From: Branchipolynoe longqiensis
Taxonomy: Eukaryota; Annelida; Polychaeta; Phyllodocida; Polynoidae
NCBI GenBank assembly: GCA_030323885.1
Contig: CM059191.1
Span: 104,518,292-104,582,291, forward strand
Length of the DNA: 64,000 nucleotides
Reading direction: 5' to 3'
Positions within the stretch are counted from its first letter, which is position 1. Every line of letters begins with the position of its first letter. The translations under genes were made by a program, and so were the position numbers. This document shows positions 23,201 to 37,436 of this stretch, in pieces. The notes beneath the pieces were generated by a model. The model saw only the letters and a list, made by a program, of their open reading frames with translations, did no database searches and was not told the DNA's origin.

Positions 23201-26200
23201 TTTTTTTCTGTGGTAAATATTTGATTCATCTAAACACATATTTTATCAGCGCCGAGGCTAAAGATGCATAGTCCGATAGTTTTGAGTTTCTGCCATTTAC
23301 TGAGATAAAATGGATTATAATCTACCTTACTTTTAGTTTGAAGTAACATCGCTTTAAAATGACTAACTCGGGAGAAGTGTAAACATGCCAAATTAACTTT
23401 GCCACGCTTCTCAAAACTCTGACCGCCATATAGACTACACCAGTAACACGTGCTATTAAAGTTGCACGGTCCGATGGCATATGAATTTGTGTCTTATTTT
23501 TTAGATACATATATCAAATTGATCATTAAGAGCTACTAATCATTAGTCTGGAGTGATTTTGATTAAAGATGATTAGTTTTGAAGTAATTTGAGCTGAAAG
23601 AACCAACAATAATTTCGACAAGCTTGCCAAAAGTCCTGTGGCTATGACCCAGATGGTCATGTCGCGGTGACCACATGATGTGAGATGACCTACTAATCCT
23701 GGAACCTGACAGGACTGTAGGTAGGTATTTCTGTTTGGAAGGGAACATTTTAACGAAATATAATGTGTCGGTTGTCTCCTTGTGTCTGTCTGTTTATGTA
23801 TGTCTGTGTGTGTCTGTCTGTGTGTGTCTGTCTGTATGTATGTGTGTGTCTATCTGTGTGTTTCTGTGTATGTGTGGGTATGTATGTGTGTGTCTGTCTC
23901 TGTCTATGTTTCTGTGTATGTCTGTTTCTGTGTATGTATGTATGTATGTGTCTATGTGTGTGTGTGTCTGTCTGTGTGTCTGTCTGTGTGTGTGTCTGTG
24001 TATGTCTGTCTCTGAGTGTCTGTGTGTGTATGTATGTATGTGTGTGTCTGCCTCTGTCTGTGTTCGTCTGTCTATGTGTCTCTGTCTGTGTGTGTCTCTC
24101 TCTGTGCAATGTCAGGTCGGGAGTATGTGTGTCTGTGTATATCGAGTGTGTGCATGTCTGTGTTTCTGTGTCTGTGTGTGCTGTCTGTGCATGTCTGTCT
24201 GTGTGTGTCTATATGGGTCACTCTCCTGAAAACTGGTCAGCATGGGATGGGATTTTAAAACATCAATAAAAAAAACTTCCTACTTATTTTTTCCCTTATA
24301 CTTTTCATATTCATGTTCAGATTTGATGTAAGAAATAAGGGAAATAAAATAAACCCTGTGCAACTTTGGTCCTTCTAGTTATGAAGTGTTTTTGTACCAA
24401 AAAAAACATTTTACAGTCAGCCATTTGTAACATGACATATGGGACGTGGTTGAATCCTTATTAACATATTGTATTGCATTGATATATCAAACAAAACAGT
24501 TCCCAAATCAAAAAGGAAGTATTTATTAACATGTATGCATGCTTCAATTTAAAAATAAAAATGTTGATGTCTTCAGAAATAACATTACAAATTTCCATCA
24601 CATGTGTAACTGTGGTGTTTGGATGCCACACAAATATTGTACACTAATTATTCAGTGAATAAAGCATGGCTGGAAATTACTTTTTTTTATCAATATATGC
24701 ACTACATATTTCTGTATATTATGCCATAATTAATATGCTTCTAAGTATGAAATTATTTAATTCTGCTTAGATTTAAATTAAGCAGACTGTGTGGTGTCCT
24801 AAACATGTGTTACATGTGAGCAACACATAGCTTAATCATGGACTACACCTTTATTTTTTATGTCATCGATCTATATTTTACATAGATGTAAAGGGGAGAT
24901 TTCCAGCTTTCATTTGCAACCAAAAAATGTAAAAAAAATCAAATATTAGATTTTAACTCTCCACATGACACTTCTGGCCAGTTTTCAGGAGAGTGACACA
25001 TCTATGTGTGTCTGTCTGTGTGTGTATGTCTGTGTGTATGTCTGTCTCTGTAAAGTCAGGTCAGAAAACACACAGACACATACACACACAGACACATCCA
25101 CCTCATTTCCCCTTCCCCGCTATGGCCCTGCACAGTAGGCTTACTTGGTTGGGTGGGGGGGGGGGGCAATGAGGTCACGAGATTGGCCTAGTTGGTTAAT
25201 GGCCTCCTTGCATAATGGCTGTTTCAAAGTGAGCTTATAAATTCACTGGTTATTCTGTAGATGCTGTGCCAAATCATTAGCTAATACACCAGTATCTAAG
25301 TTGGATATATAGGATCAAATGTAAGTAGTTGTTTTAATTTTGGCAAAATTATATTTAATCGGACCATGCAACTTTAAAATGACTTAAGCCCCGTTCACAC
25401 ACGGGTCTTAAGTCGCCTCAACTAGTTCACCTCATCTAAGTCGACTCAAAATGGGTGTCTGAACGTGCCGTTGAGGCAAATTAGGGCTGATTTGATTCAA
25501 CTAGTTCGCCTCATGTAGACCGCTTCACGAGGTGGATTAGATGAGGCGAACTGGTTGAGGCGACTTAAGGCCCGTGTGTGAACAGGGCTTTAGTATCACC
25601 TTCTATGCAGCAATGAATGTTCTTACTGAGCGCACTGGTATCTAAGTTGACTCTGTGAGATCAAATCGCGCTAAGAGTTTGGTTTCGACGGCGAGACGCC
25701 TTCATCAGACTATGTAGCTTTACATACAGGAACAACACGTACAAACACCTACAAACACGTACAAACACGTACAAACACGTACAAACACGTACAAACACGA
25801 ACAAACACGTACAAACACGTACAAACACGAACAAACACGTACAAACACGTACAAACTCGTACAAACACGTACAAACACATACAAACACGTACAAACACGT
25901 ACAAACACGTACAAACACGTACAAACACGAACAAACACGTACAAACACGTCGCCCGGGGTGAGCAGCCCCAGCTGCAGGAACGCGCGCCGCTGCGTCTGC
26001 TCCTTGTTCCGGTTCCGGTTTGGAGCCGGCCCCAAGATGGCCGCCTCGTCCGTTCGCTCGCGCGTCAGCCACAGCGGGTGGGCTCTCAGCGTCTCGTCGG
26101 GGTCACGTGACGGGATGTTGATGAGGGGCAGCGCGGCCTCCTTCCGGCGACGTTTCTACGGGCGAGCAGAAGGGGGGCAGTGAGTGCAACGTTATCATCA

Positions 26201-29200
26201 TCATCATCATCAGTAGTATTATCACTATTGTAGTAGTCTGCACTGACCTCTCAAGCAAGTAACCACATAGACAGGTAGGCATAGGTAGTGTGGTGATATC
26301 AGGGAGCCTAGGTGGTGTAATGGTTAGCACACTGGCCCTGAATGCAAAGAGATGTGGGTTCGAGTCCCGCTCTAGGCGCAATATTTCCCATTTTCATCAC
26401 CCCACAACACTATCATCACTCACACCAACATCACTAACATTATCATCATCAGCATCGTCATCAGTAACACCATATTCACTATCACCATCATCATTAATTA
26501 AAACTATAATGACTATCACCATGATAATCGTCATCATTAACACTATAATCACTACCACTATAATCATCGTCATCATTAACACTATAATCACTATCACCAT
26601 CATCATTAACACTATAATAAGTATCACCATCATCATCGTCATCATTAACACTATAATCACTATAACCATCATAGTCATCATTAACACGCTAAACACTACC
26701 ACCTTCATCATTAACATTATAATCACCATAGCCTTCATCATCGTCATTATAATCACTATGACTATCATCATCGTCATCATTAACACTATAATGACTATCA
26801 CTGTCATCATTAACACTACAATCACTATCACCATCATCATTGTCATCATTAACACTATAATGACTATCACTGTCATCATTAACACTATTAACACTATCAT
26901 CACTTACATTATCCCTATCATCATTTAAAGCGGGAAGACGAGTACCTCGGTACTGAAACAAATGTTATTAAACTGGAATAAAAATGTTGGACAAAAATAC
27001 AAACACAAAACAAATGAACTACAAACTGGTGCTGGGTGTTGGAATGATATTCTGTAGGGGTGGTGTGGGTGTGGGTGTGGTGTGAATGTGGCTGTGATGA
27101 GGGTGGTGTGGGTGGTGTGGGTGGTGTGGTGTTGGTGTGGTGTGGGTGTGGTGTGAATGTGGCTGTGATGAGGGTGGTGTGGGTGGGGTAGGGGCGGTGT
27201 GAGTGTTTTGAAGGTGGGGTGGTGAGGGTGGTGTTGTGGTGTTATATGGGTGTGGTGTGGGTGTGGTGTGAATGTGGGTGTGATGAGGGTGATGTGGGTG
27301 GTGTGGTGTTGGTGTGGTGTGGGTGTGGTGTGAATGTGGGTGTGATGAGGGTGGTGTGGGTGGTGTGGTGTTGGTGGGCTGTGGGTGTGGTGTTAATGTG
27401 GGTGTGATGAGGGTGGTGTGGGTGGTGTGGTGTTGGTGTGGTTGTGATGAGGGTGGTGTGGGTGGTGTGGTGTGGGTGGTGTGGTGTGAATGTGGGTGTG
27501 GTGAGGGTGGTGTGGGTGGGGTAGGGGCGGTGTGACTGTTTGGAAGGTGGTGTGGTGAGGGTGAGGGTGTGCTGTGCTGTGATGTGGGTGTGGTGTGGGT
27601 GTGGTGTGGTGTGAATGTGGGTGTGATGAGGGTGGTGTGGTTGGTGTGGTGTTGGTGTGGTGTGGGTGTGGTGTGAATGTGGGTGTGATGAGGGTGTTGT
27701 GGGTGGTGTGGTGTTGGTGTGGTGTGGGTGTGGTGTGAATGTGGGTGTGATGAGGGTGATGCGGGTGGTGTGGTGTTGGTGTGGTGTGGGTGTGGTGTGA
27801 ATGTGGGTGTGATCAGGGTGGTGTGGGGTGGTGTGGTGTTGGTGGGGTGTGTGGTGTGGGTGTTGTGGGTGTGTGGTGTGGTGTGAGGTGGTGTGGTGTG
27901 GGTGGTGTGTGGTGTGGGTGGAGGTGTGGGTGTGTGTGAGGGTTGGTGTGGTGTGGTGTGTGGGTGAGGGTGTGTTGGTGTGGTGTGGGTGTGGTGTGGA
28001 ATGTGGGTGTGATGAGGGTGATGTGGGTGGTGTGGTGTGGTGTGGTGTGGGTGTGGTGTGAATGTGGGTGTGATGAGGGTGGTGTGGGTGGTGTGGTGTT
28101 GGTGTGGTGTGGGTGTGGTGTGAATGTGGGTGTGATGAGGGTGGTGTGGGTGGTGTGGTGTTGGTGGGGTGTGGGTGTGGTGTTAATGTGGGTGTGATGA
28201 GGGTGTGTGGTGGGTGGTGTGGTGTGGATGTGGTGTGGGTGTGGTGTGAATGTGGGTGTGATGAGGGTGATGCGGGTGGTGTGCTGTTGGTGTGGTGTGG
28301 GTGTGGTGTGAATGTGGGTGTGATCAGGGTGGTGTGGGTGGTGTGGTGTTGGTGGGGTTGTGATGAGGGTGGTGCGGGTGGTGTGGTGTGGTGTGAATGT
28401 GGGTGTGGTGAGGGTGGTGAAGGTGGTGTGGGTGGGGTAGGGGCGGTGTGACTGTTTGGAAGGTGGTGTGGTGTGGTGAGGGTGAGGGTGTGCTGTGATG
28501 TGGGTGTGGTGTGGGTGTGGTGTGAATGTGGGTGTGATGAGGGTGGTGTGGGTGGTGTGGTGCTGGTGTGGTGTGGGTGTGGTGTGAATGTGGGTGTGAT
28601 GAGGGTGTTGTGGGTGGTGTGGTGTTGGTGTGGTGTGGGTGTGGTGTGAATGTGGGTGTGATGAGGGTGATGTGTGTGGTGTGGTGTTGGTGTGGTGTGG
28701 GTGCGGTGTGAATGTGGGTGTGATGAGGGTGGTGTGGGTGGTGTGGTGTTGGTGGGGTGTGGGTGTGGTGTGAATGTGGGTGTGATGAGGGTGGTGTGGG
28801 TGGTGTGGTGTTGGTGTGGTGTGGGTGTGGTGTGAATGTGGGTGTGATGAGGGTGTTGTGGCTGTGGTGTGAGTGTGATGAGTTCCTACTGCCGTGCTCA
28901 TGTTCTGTGGCTGTGAGTGTGATGAGTTTCTACTACAGTGCTCATGTTCTGTGGCTGTCAGTATGAGGTGTGATGGGTTAGGGTTACGTGAGGTGTGCTG
29001 ATTTGTCACTGTAGAACTGACACTAGTTACTTAGGCGCTGTAGTGTGGATGGTGTGGGTGTGGTGTGAGTCTGATGAGTTTCTACTACAGTGCTCATGTT
29101 CTGTGGCTGTCAGTATGAGGTGTGATCTGTAAGGTTTACGTGAGGTGTGCTCATTTGTCACTGTAGAACTGACACTCATTACTTAGGCGCTGTAGTGTGG

Positions 29201-32200
29201 ATGGTGTGGGTGTGGTGTGAGTGTGATGAGTTTCTACTGCAGTACTCATGTTCTGTGGCTGTGAGTATCAGGTGTGATGTGTAAGGTTTACGTGAGGTGT
29301 GCTGATTTGTCACTGCAGGACTGACACTCGTTACTTAGGCGCTGTGGTGTGGATGGTGTGGGTGTGGTGTGAGTGTGATGAGTTTCTACTGCAGTGCTCA
29401 TGTTCTGTGCCTGTCAGTATGAAGTGTGATCTGTAAGGTTTACGTGAGGTGTGCTGATTTGTCACTGTAGAACTGACACTCATTACTTAGGCGCTGTGGT
29501 GTGGATGGTGTGGATGGTGTGGGTGTGGTGTGAGTGTGATGAGTTTCTACTGCAGTGCTGATGTTCTGTGGCTGTCAGTATGAGGTGTGATGTGTAAGGT
29601 TTACGTGAGGTGTGCTGATTTATCACTGTAGAACTGACACTTGTTACTTAGGCGCTGTAGTGTGGATGGTGTGGGTGTGGTGTGAGTGTGATGAGTTTCT
29701 ACTGCAGTGCACATGTTCTGTGGCTGTCAGTATGAGGTGTGATCTGTAAGGTTTACATGAGGTGTACTCATTTGTCACTGTAGAACTGACACTCGTTACT
29801 TAGGTGCTGTAGTGTGGATGGTGTGGGTGTGATGTGAGTGTGATGAGTTTCTACTGCAGTACTCATGTTCTGTGGCTGTGAGTATCAGGTGTGATGGGTA
29901 AGGTTTACGTGAGGTGTGCTGATGTGTCACTGCAGGACTGACACTCGTTACTTAGGCGCTGTGGTGTGGATGGTGTGGATGGTGTGGGTGTGGTGTGAGT
30001 GTGATGAGTTTCTACTGCAGTGCTCATGTTCTGTGGCTGTCAGTATGAGGTGTGATCTGTAAGGTTTACGTGAGGTGTGCTGATTTGTCGGTGTGATGAC
30101 TACGTGTGAGGTGCAATGATTGTGTTTGGTGGTGTGAGGACTTGTGTAAGTGATGAGGGTGTGAAGAGTGCAATGATTGTGTTTGGTGTGAGGACTTGTG
30201 TAAGTGATGAGGGTGTGAGGTGCAATGATTGTGTTTGGTGGTGTGAGGACTTGTGTAAGTGATGAGGGTGTGAAGAGTGCAATGATTGTGTTTGGTGGTG
30301 TGAGGACTTGTGTAAGTGATGAAGGTGTGAAGAGTGCAATGATTGTGTTTGATGGTGTGAGGACTTGTGTAAGTGATGAGGGTGTGAAGAGTGCAATGAT
30401 TTGGTTGGTGGTGTGAGGACTTGTGTAAGTGATGCGGGTGTGAAGAGTGCAATGATTGTGTTTGGTGTGAGGGCTTGTGTAAGTGATGAGTGTGTGAAGA
30501 GTGCAATGATTGTGTTTGGTGGTGTGAGGACTTGTGTAAGTGATGAGGGTGTGAAGAGTGCAATGATTGTGTTTGGTGGTGTGAGGACTTGTGTAAGTGA
30601 TGAGGGTGTGAAGGGTGCAATGATTGTGTTTGGTGGTGTGATGACTTGTGTAAGTGATGAGGGTGTGAAGAGTGCAATGATTGTGTTTAGTGGTGTGAGG
30701 ACTTGTGTAAGTGATGACGGTGTGAAGAGTGCAATGAGTGTGTTTGGTGTGAGGACTTGTGTAAGTGATGAGGGTGTGAAGAGTGCAATGAGTGTGTTTG
30801 GTGTGGTGACTTGTGTAAGTGATGAGGGTGTGAAGGGTGCAATGATTGTGTTTGGTGGTGTGAGGACTTGTGTAAGTGATGAGGGTGTGAAGGGTGCAAT
30901 GATTGTGTTTGGTGGTGTGAGGACTTGTGTAAGTGATGAGGGTGTGAAGAGTGCAATGATTGTGTTTGGTGTGAGGACTTGTGTAAGTGATGAGGGTGTG
31001 AAGAGTGCAATGATTGTGTTTGGTGGTGTGAGGACTTGTGTAAGTGATGAAGGTGTGAAGAGTGCAATGAGTGTGTTTGGTGTGAGGACTTGTGTAAGTG
31101 ATGAGGGTGTGAAGCATGCAATGATTGTGTTTGGTGGTGTGAGGACTTGTGTAAGTGATGAAGGTGTGAAGAGTGCAATGAGTGTGTTTAGTGTGAGGAC
31201 TTGTGTAAGTGATGAGGGTGTGAAGAGTGCAATGATTGTGTTTGGTGGTGTGAGGACTTGTGTAAGTGATGAGGGTGTGAAGAGTGCAATGATTGTGTTT
31301 GGTGGTGTGAGGACTTGTGTAAGTGATGACGGTGTGAAGAGTGCAATGATTGTGTTTGGTGGTGTGAGGACTTGTGTAAGTGATGAGGGTGTGAAGAGTG
31401 CAATGATTGTGTTTGGTGGTGTGATGACTTGTGTAAGTGATGAGGGTGTGAAGAGTGCAATGAGTGTGTTTGGTGTGAGGACTTGTGTAAGTGATGAGGG
31501 TGTGAAGAGTGCAATGATTGTGTTTGGTGGTGTGAGGACTTGTGTAAGTGATGAGGGTGTGAAGAGTGCAATGATTGTGTTTGGTGGTGTGAGGACTTGT
31601 GTAAGTGATGAGTGTGTGAAGAGTGCAATGATTGTGTTTGGTGGTGTGAGGACTTGTGTAAGTGATGAGGGTGTGAAGAGTGCAATGCTTGTGTTTGGTG
31701 GTGTGAGGACTTGTGTAAGTGATGAGAGTGTGAAGAGTGCAATGATTGTGTTTGATGGTGTGAGGACTTGTGTAAGTGATGAGTGTGTGAGGTGCAATGA
31801 TTGTGTTTGGTGTGAGGACTTGTGTAAGTAATGAGGGTGTGAAGAGTGCAATAATTGTGTTTGGTGGTGTGAGGACTTGTGTAAGTGATGCGGGTGTGAA
31901 GAGTGCAATGATTGTGTTTGGTGTGAGGACTTGTGTAAGTGATGAGTGTGTGAAGAGTGCAATGATTGTGTTTGGTGGTGTGAGGACTTGTGTAAGTGAT
32001 GAGGGTGTGAAGAGTGAAATGATTGTGTTTGGTGGTGTGAGGACTTGTGTAAGTGATGAGGGTGTGAAGGGTGCAATGATTGTGTTTGGTGGTGTGATGA
32101 CTTGTGTAAGTGATGAGTGTGTGAAGAGTGCAATGATTGTGTTTGGTGTGAGGACTTGTGTAAGTGATGACGGTGTGAAGAGTGCAATGAGTGTGTTTGG

Positions 32201-35200
32201 TGTGGTGACTTGTGTAAGTGATGAGGATGTGAAGGGTGCAATCATTGTGTTTGGTGGTGTGAGGACTTGTGTAAGTGATGAGGGTGTGAAGGGTGCAATG
32301 ATTGTGTTTGGTGGTGTGAGGACTTGTGTAAGTGATGAAGGTGTGAAGAGTGCAATGATTGTGTTTGGTGGTGTGAGGACTTGTGTAAGTGATGAGTGTG
32401 TGAAGAGTGCAATGACTGTGTTTGGTGGTGTGAGGACTTGTGTAAGTGATGACGGTGTGAAGAGTGCAATGATTGTGTTTGGTGGTGTGAGGACTTGTGT
32501 AAGTGATGAGTGTGTGAAGAGTGCAATGACTGTGTTTGGTGGTGTGAGGACTTGTGTAAGTGATGACGGTGTGAAGAGTGCAATGACTGTGTTTGGTGGT
32601 GTGAGGACTTGTGTAAGTGATGAGGGTGTGAAGAGTGCAATGATTGTGTTTGGTGTGAGGACTTGTGTAAGTGATGAGGGTGTGAAGAGTGCAATGATTG
32701 TGTTTGGTGGTGTGAGGACTTGTGTAAGTGATGAAGGTGTGAAGAGTGCAATGATTGTGTTTGGTGGTGTGAGGACTTGTGTAAGTGATGAAGGTGTGAA
32801 GAGTGCAATGATTGTGTTTGGTGTGAGGACTTGTGTAAGTGATGAGGGTGTGAAGAGTGCAATGATTGTGTTTGGTGGTGTGAGGACTTGTGTAAGTGAT
32901 GAGGGTGTGAAGAGTGCAATGATTGTGTTTGGTGGTGTGAGGACTTGTGTAAGTGATGAGTGTGTGAAGAGTGCAATGATTGTGTTTGATGGTGTGAGGA
33001 CTTGTGTAAGTGATGAGGGTGTGAAGAGTGCAATGATTGTGTTTGGTGTGAGGACTTGTGTAAGTGATGACGGTGTGAAGAGTGCAATGATTGTGTTTGG
33101 TGGTGTGAGGACTTGTGTAAGTGATGAGGGTGTGAAGAGTGCAATGATTGTGTTTGGTGGTGTGAGGACTTGTGTAAGTGATGAGTGTGTGAAGAGTGCA
33201 ATGATTGTGTTTGATGGTGTGAGGACTTGTGTAAGTGATGAGGGTGTGAAGAGTGCAATGATTGTGTTTGGTGGTGTGAGGACTTGTGTAAGTGATGAGT
33301 GTGTGAAGAGTGCAATGATTGTGTTTGGTGGTGTGAGGACTTGTGTAAGTGATGCGGGTGTGAAGAGTGCAATGATTGTGTTTGGTGGTGTGAGGACTTG
33401 TGTAAGTGATGAGTGTGTGAAGAGTGCAATGATTGTGTTTGGTGGTGTGAGGACTTGTGTAAGTGATGAGTGTGTGAAGAGTGCAATGATTGTGTTTGGT
33501 GGTGTGAGGACTTGTGTAAGTGATGAGTGTGTGAAGAGTGCAATGATTGTGTTTGGTGTGAGGACTTGTGTAAGTAATGAGGGTGTGAAGGGTGCAATGA
33601 TTGTGTTTGATGGTGTGAGGACTTGTGTAAGTGATGAGGGTGTGAAGAGTGCAATGATTGTGTTTGGTGGTGTGAGGACTTGTGTAAGTGATGAGTGTGC
33701 TTAGAGTGCAATGATTGTGTTTGGTGGTGTGAGGACTTGTGTAAGTGATGAGGGTGTGAAGAGTGCAATGAGTGTGAAAACTTGACAGCGGGATGGTCAT
33801 GTCTTTTGTCTGAGCCAGTGTGCTAATTTATATGTGTGGGTGTGGACACTTTTCTATGTGGGTGTGAAGAATTACTGTTTGTGATCAAAGAAGTGCACAA
33901 ATATTGCTAAAGCACACGTCGAGAAAACGAGAAACAATGAATGAGTTTTAATAAGTAAATTATTAGTTCAACGAATATAAACCAACTTTTAGTGAATCAA
34001 CATCAATCCAACAAAACAAACATCACCATTGTGCAGCTTAGCATTTTGCAAGTCACAAAACTGTCCAAGTGTTCACAGCAAAGATCTACTCACTTCCGCC
34101 TGGGCGATAAGAACATACACCAAGATACAAGAAGACAAGACAAATGATATAAATTTACAAAATAAAGCACTAAAGAAAAACAAATTGACTCAAAGAAATG
34201 ACAATTAAAATTGCAAGAATGAAACGTAATTGTAATTCAATCAATTCGCTTACTATGCAATATTATGATTTCTTTTTCACTATGGCTTATTGATTGAATG
34301 TACATATGTTGAGAAATATAAGGTAAGCACCGCGGAAAATAGGCATAGCAGGATTAAGTATGGTTCAATAACATTCGTAATAATGCAATTATTATATAGG
34401 AACTTAAGCATGAAAATAACACTTAAGACATGGTAAACAAGTATTGTTATGACTTAGCACCTGATTCAGGTTTACTATAAACAAACCGACAACTCCTCCC
34501 AACTCCTCCCAGTCAGTCAGAGACGCAGTGCACACCAAACACAAACCCTCCAACTTGTGCGTGCCAGAATGGACATCGAAACGTTAGTTTCAACTTTCAT
34601 CCCCAGTCGGGGCAGGCAGCGGCAGGCATTACCAGTAGTTCGCGCGTGTAAAACCAGGGGGCGCCACGACTCACCTGCGCTGCTGAGTTAGTCCCAGTAT
34701 CGCCGTCTGGTGGCAACAAGCCGTCCCCCGCCTCCTGCTGCTGGTCTGCCGGTGGCTCCTCTGGCGGTGTACTCCTGGCGCCACCTGGTGTTTAAATGTG
34801 TCAGTGAAGCTCATGTTGCAGACAGTACCCATACATTAACAGGGCTTTTTGTGATGACAGCAAGTGCTTGGGTGGATATTGTCATGGGGTTGATAAAAAT
34901 GGTGGAAAATTGAGCCTAGAGAAGGATTCGAACCCACACTTAATGCCATTCTGGCACTAGTGTGCTAACCATTTCACTACCCAGGCTCCCAGATATTACC
35001 ACCCTATCCATGACTAGCTGTCTATGTGGCTCCTTGCCTGAGATGTCATAATATAACTGTTGTCATGTTACGCCCCCTCTTTAATATTTGGCATAATTAC
35101 AACAAATCATATAATATGCCACTTCTATTACCTTATGTAAATTTGTCAAATTGAATCCAGTGAATTTGAAAGTAGAGAAAAGGAAGACTAAAAACTAGTA

Positions 35201-37385
35201 CAGTATAACCCCGTTAAACCAAGCTCGGTTAAAACAAACGATCGGTTAATCCAAACTTTTTTTGGTGGCCCGGCAAAATACGACCATTTATCATATAAAA
35301 AAGTTAGTTAAACCAAAGTCGGTTAATCCAAACAAAATGTTCGGACCTCAGGCCACTTCCGGTACAGTTAAACCAAACTTTGATGTGGTTATAAGGTCAT
35401 CTGAGACCCCACTGACTTTTTTATATGATAAATGGTAGTATTTTGAAAGGACCCTAGCAATTTGTTTGGATTAACCAATCGCTTGGTTTAACCGACCTTG
35501 GTTTAACCGACCTTGGTTTAACGGGATTTTACTGTATGTACATAAAAAACAATAATCAAAGTGTCCATATACATTGTATATTACATGTGCAATACACGCT
35601 TACTCAAAGTCAAAGTCGAAGCCAAAGCTCGGTTAAACCAATGATCAGTTAAAACAAACATATTTCTAGGATCCCTTCAAGTTTGCTTTAACGGGGTTAT
35701 ACTGTATTCTGATTTCCTTATCCCCTACCCTCCCTACCCTACCTACCCTACCTTCCGGTTGCACATTTATTTATCTGAATAACAGTGTGTGTGCCGAAAC
35801 AGTGCCGAACTTCAGTATTTGGGGAAATTGTATTCTACTTTCGTCTACAGTCCGAATATGGTGTTTGAGGCTCTATGCACGCTGGGATGCCTGAAACACT
35901 AACCGCGGGGTTGAGCATCATCATATCCGTTCGTGGCTGGCTCAGCCTCCTCTACCTCCTTCATCTCCTTCTTCTCTTCATTCTTCTTCTTCTCTCCTTC
36001 CTCCATGTTCTCCTCCTCTTCCCTCGTCTTGAGGCTGTTCTTGGATTTCTCAGATGGACGCGATTCCTAAAATCATCATAAAACCATTAAATATAGTAGA
36101 GCGAAGCAAATTAAAGATAAAGCATACAATACATAATATCTCCAACACCTTCCGCATTCTTGGACACCAAGCCATTACAAACATTCACCATTGTCATCGT
36201 CGTCATCATCATCATCATCATCAACAACTGTAAAAGCATTGCCTATGTAGGTCATTCTTTAAAACTGGGCCCCACATATTTCCTTTCCCTGTTCCGATAC
36301 TGATAATTAATTCTATATTTTATTGATAGCAAGTCAAATAATTATTGTTGCCTCTGTGTATTAGGTATGTTAGCAATATTAAATATATTTAATCTAGCCC
36401 ACAAAAGATATCAAAAGTATGCTTGCATGATTTTGTGCTAAAGTGAAAATTTACACATCGACACCCTGTGTTTACCCAAACCGTTTTTCTTTTTTTCTTC
36501 TTCTTTTTCTTTCTTGTACGACATAACCTTGTTTGCTTAACTTTAATCAATAGAATCCTATTTGATTTTGTTGTGTATGTTAAAATAATGTTCTGGATGC
36601 GTGCTTGATTTCCATGTTACACGAGTGATATTAATGCATTGCTTAATTTGAATAAGATCTAAATCAAAAAGTGAAATAGTTTTTTTTTTTCCAACTCTGC
36701 CTGCAAACCTTTATCGGAACACAGATTCTGCTATTATTTGAAAGGTTTTTCACTTTTGGTTTCCATGTGATGCCCAGTTTCAGAGAATGACCCAAGTAAT
36801 TGTCACCACATACGGTCAGAAGACCAGTGCTTCGGTAATGACCAATGACATATCCTGATGAATAAAATATTTACTAAATAAAATAAATGTGTCACAAATC
36901 TAGTTTAAAAACAGATCACTCTGCATCGCTACTTCGATGTATTTGAAAGGAGACCGGTCATAAAATAGAATTTTAACATGCTTTTATTTATTTTCAATAA
37001 TAACAATTGCATATCAATAACACACATGCCATGTTAATTCGATTACACAGTAATATAAGACAGGGTTAATTAGAAATCAATTAATTAAGCATGAATAGAA
37101 CATATGAGTGTAACCCTTCGTTATTTATTCATAGTCGCATAATGGATTATATATCACTTATATAACCACTCTTTTTATGAACTTCAGTTCAAGATTTAAA
37201 CAAATTTGACATCACTCATGATAAGGAGAAAATCGAACCTTTCGTTATCTATACTTACATATATATATAAACAATATACGTCAGAGCAAAACTATAATAT
37301 TTGTAAACAAAATTGGAGACTCATCACAAACGTAGAGTGAAATCTTTCATTATTTATACTCGCATAATATATTATAAAAACATAC

Positions 37386-37436
<51 letters not shown>

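Noticed and set aside
23735..24269. Cys-rich small open frames (CVCLSVCVC)
   Set aside because: (TGTC)n microsatellite translation; cysteine spacing reflects TGT codons, not a secreted peptide family.
26296..26385. Possible functional tRNA gene
   Set aside because: A/B boxes and an acceptor-like stem are present, but the anticodon stem pairs poorly and the same head occurs in degraded dispersed copies, as for a SINE.
30100..33800. Open frames of 500-870 codons on both strands ([32 protein letters not shown])
   Set aside because: They are translations of a 57-bp satellite. Frames are open simultaneously on both strands, there are no unique domains, and they lie in a CNBD2 intron.
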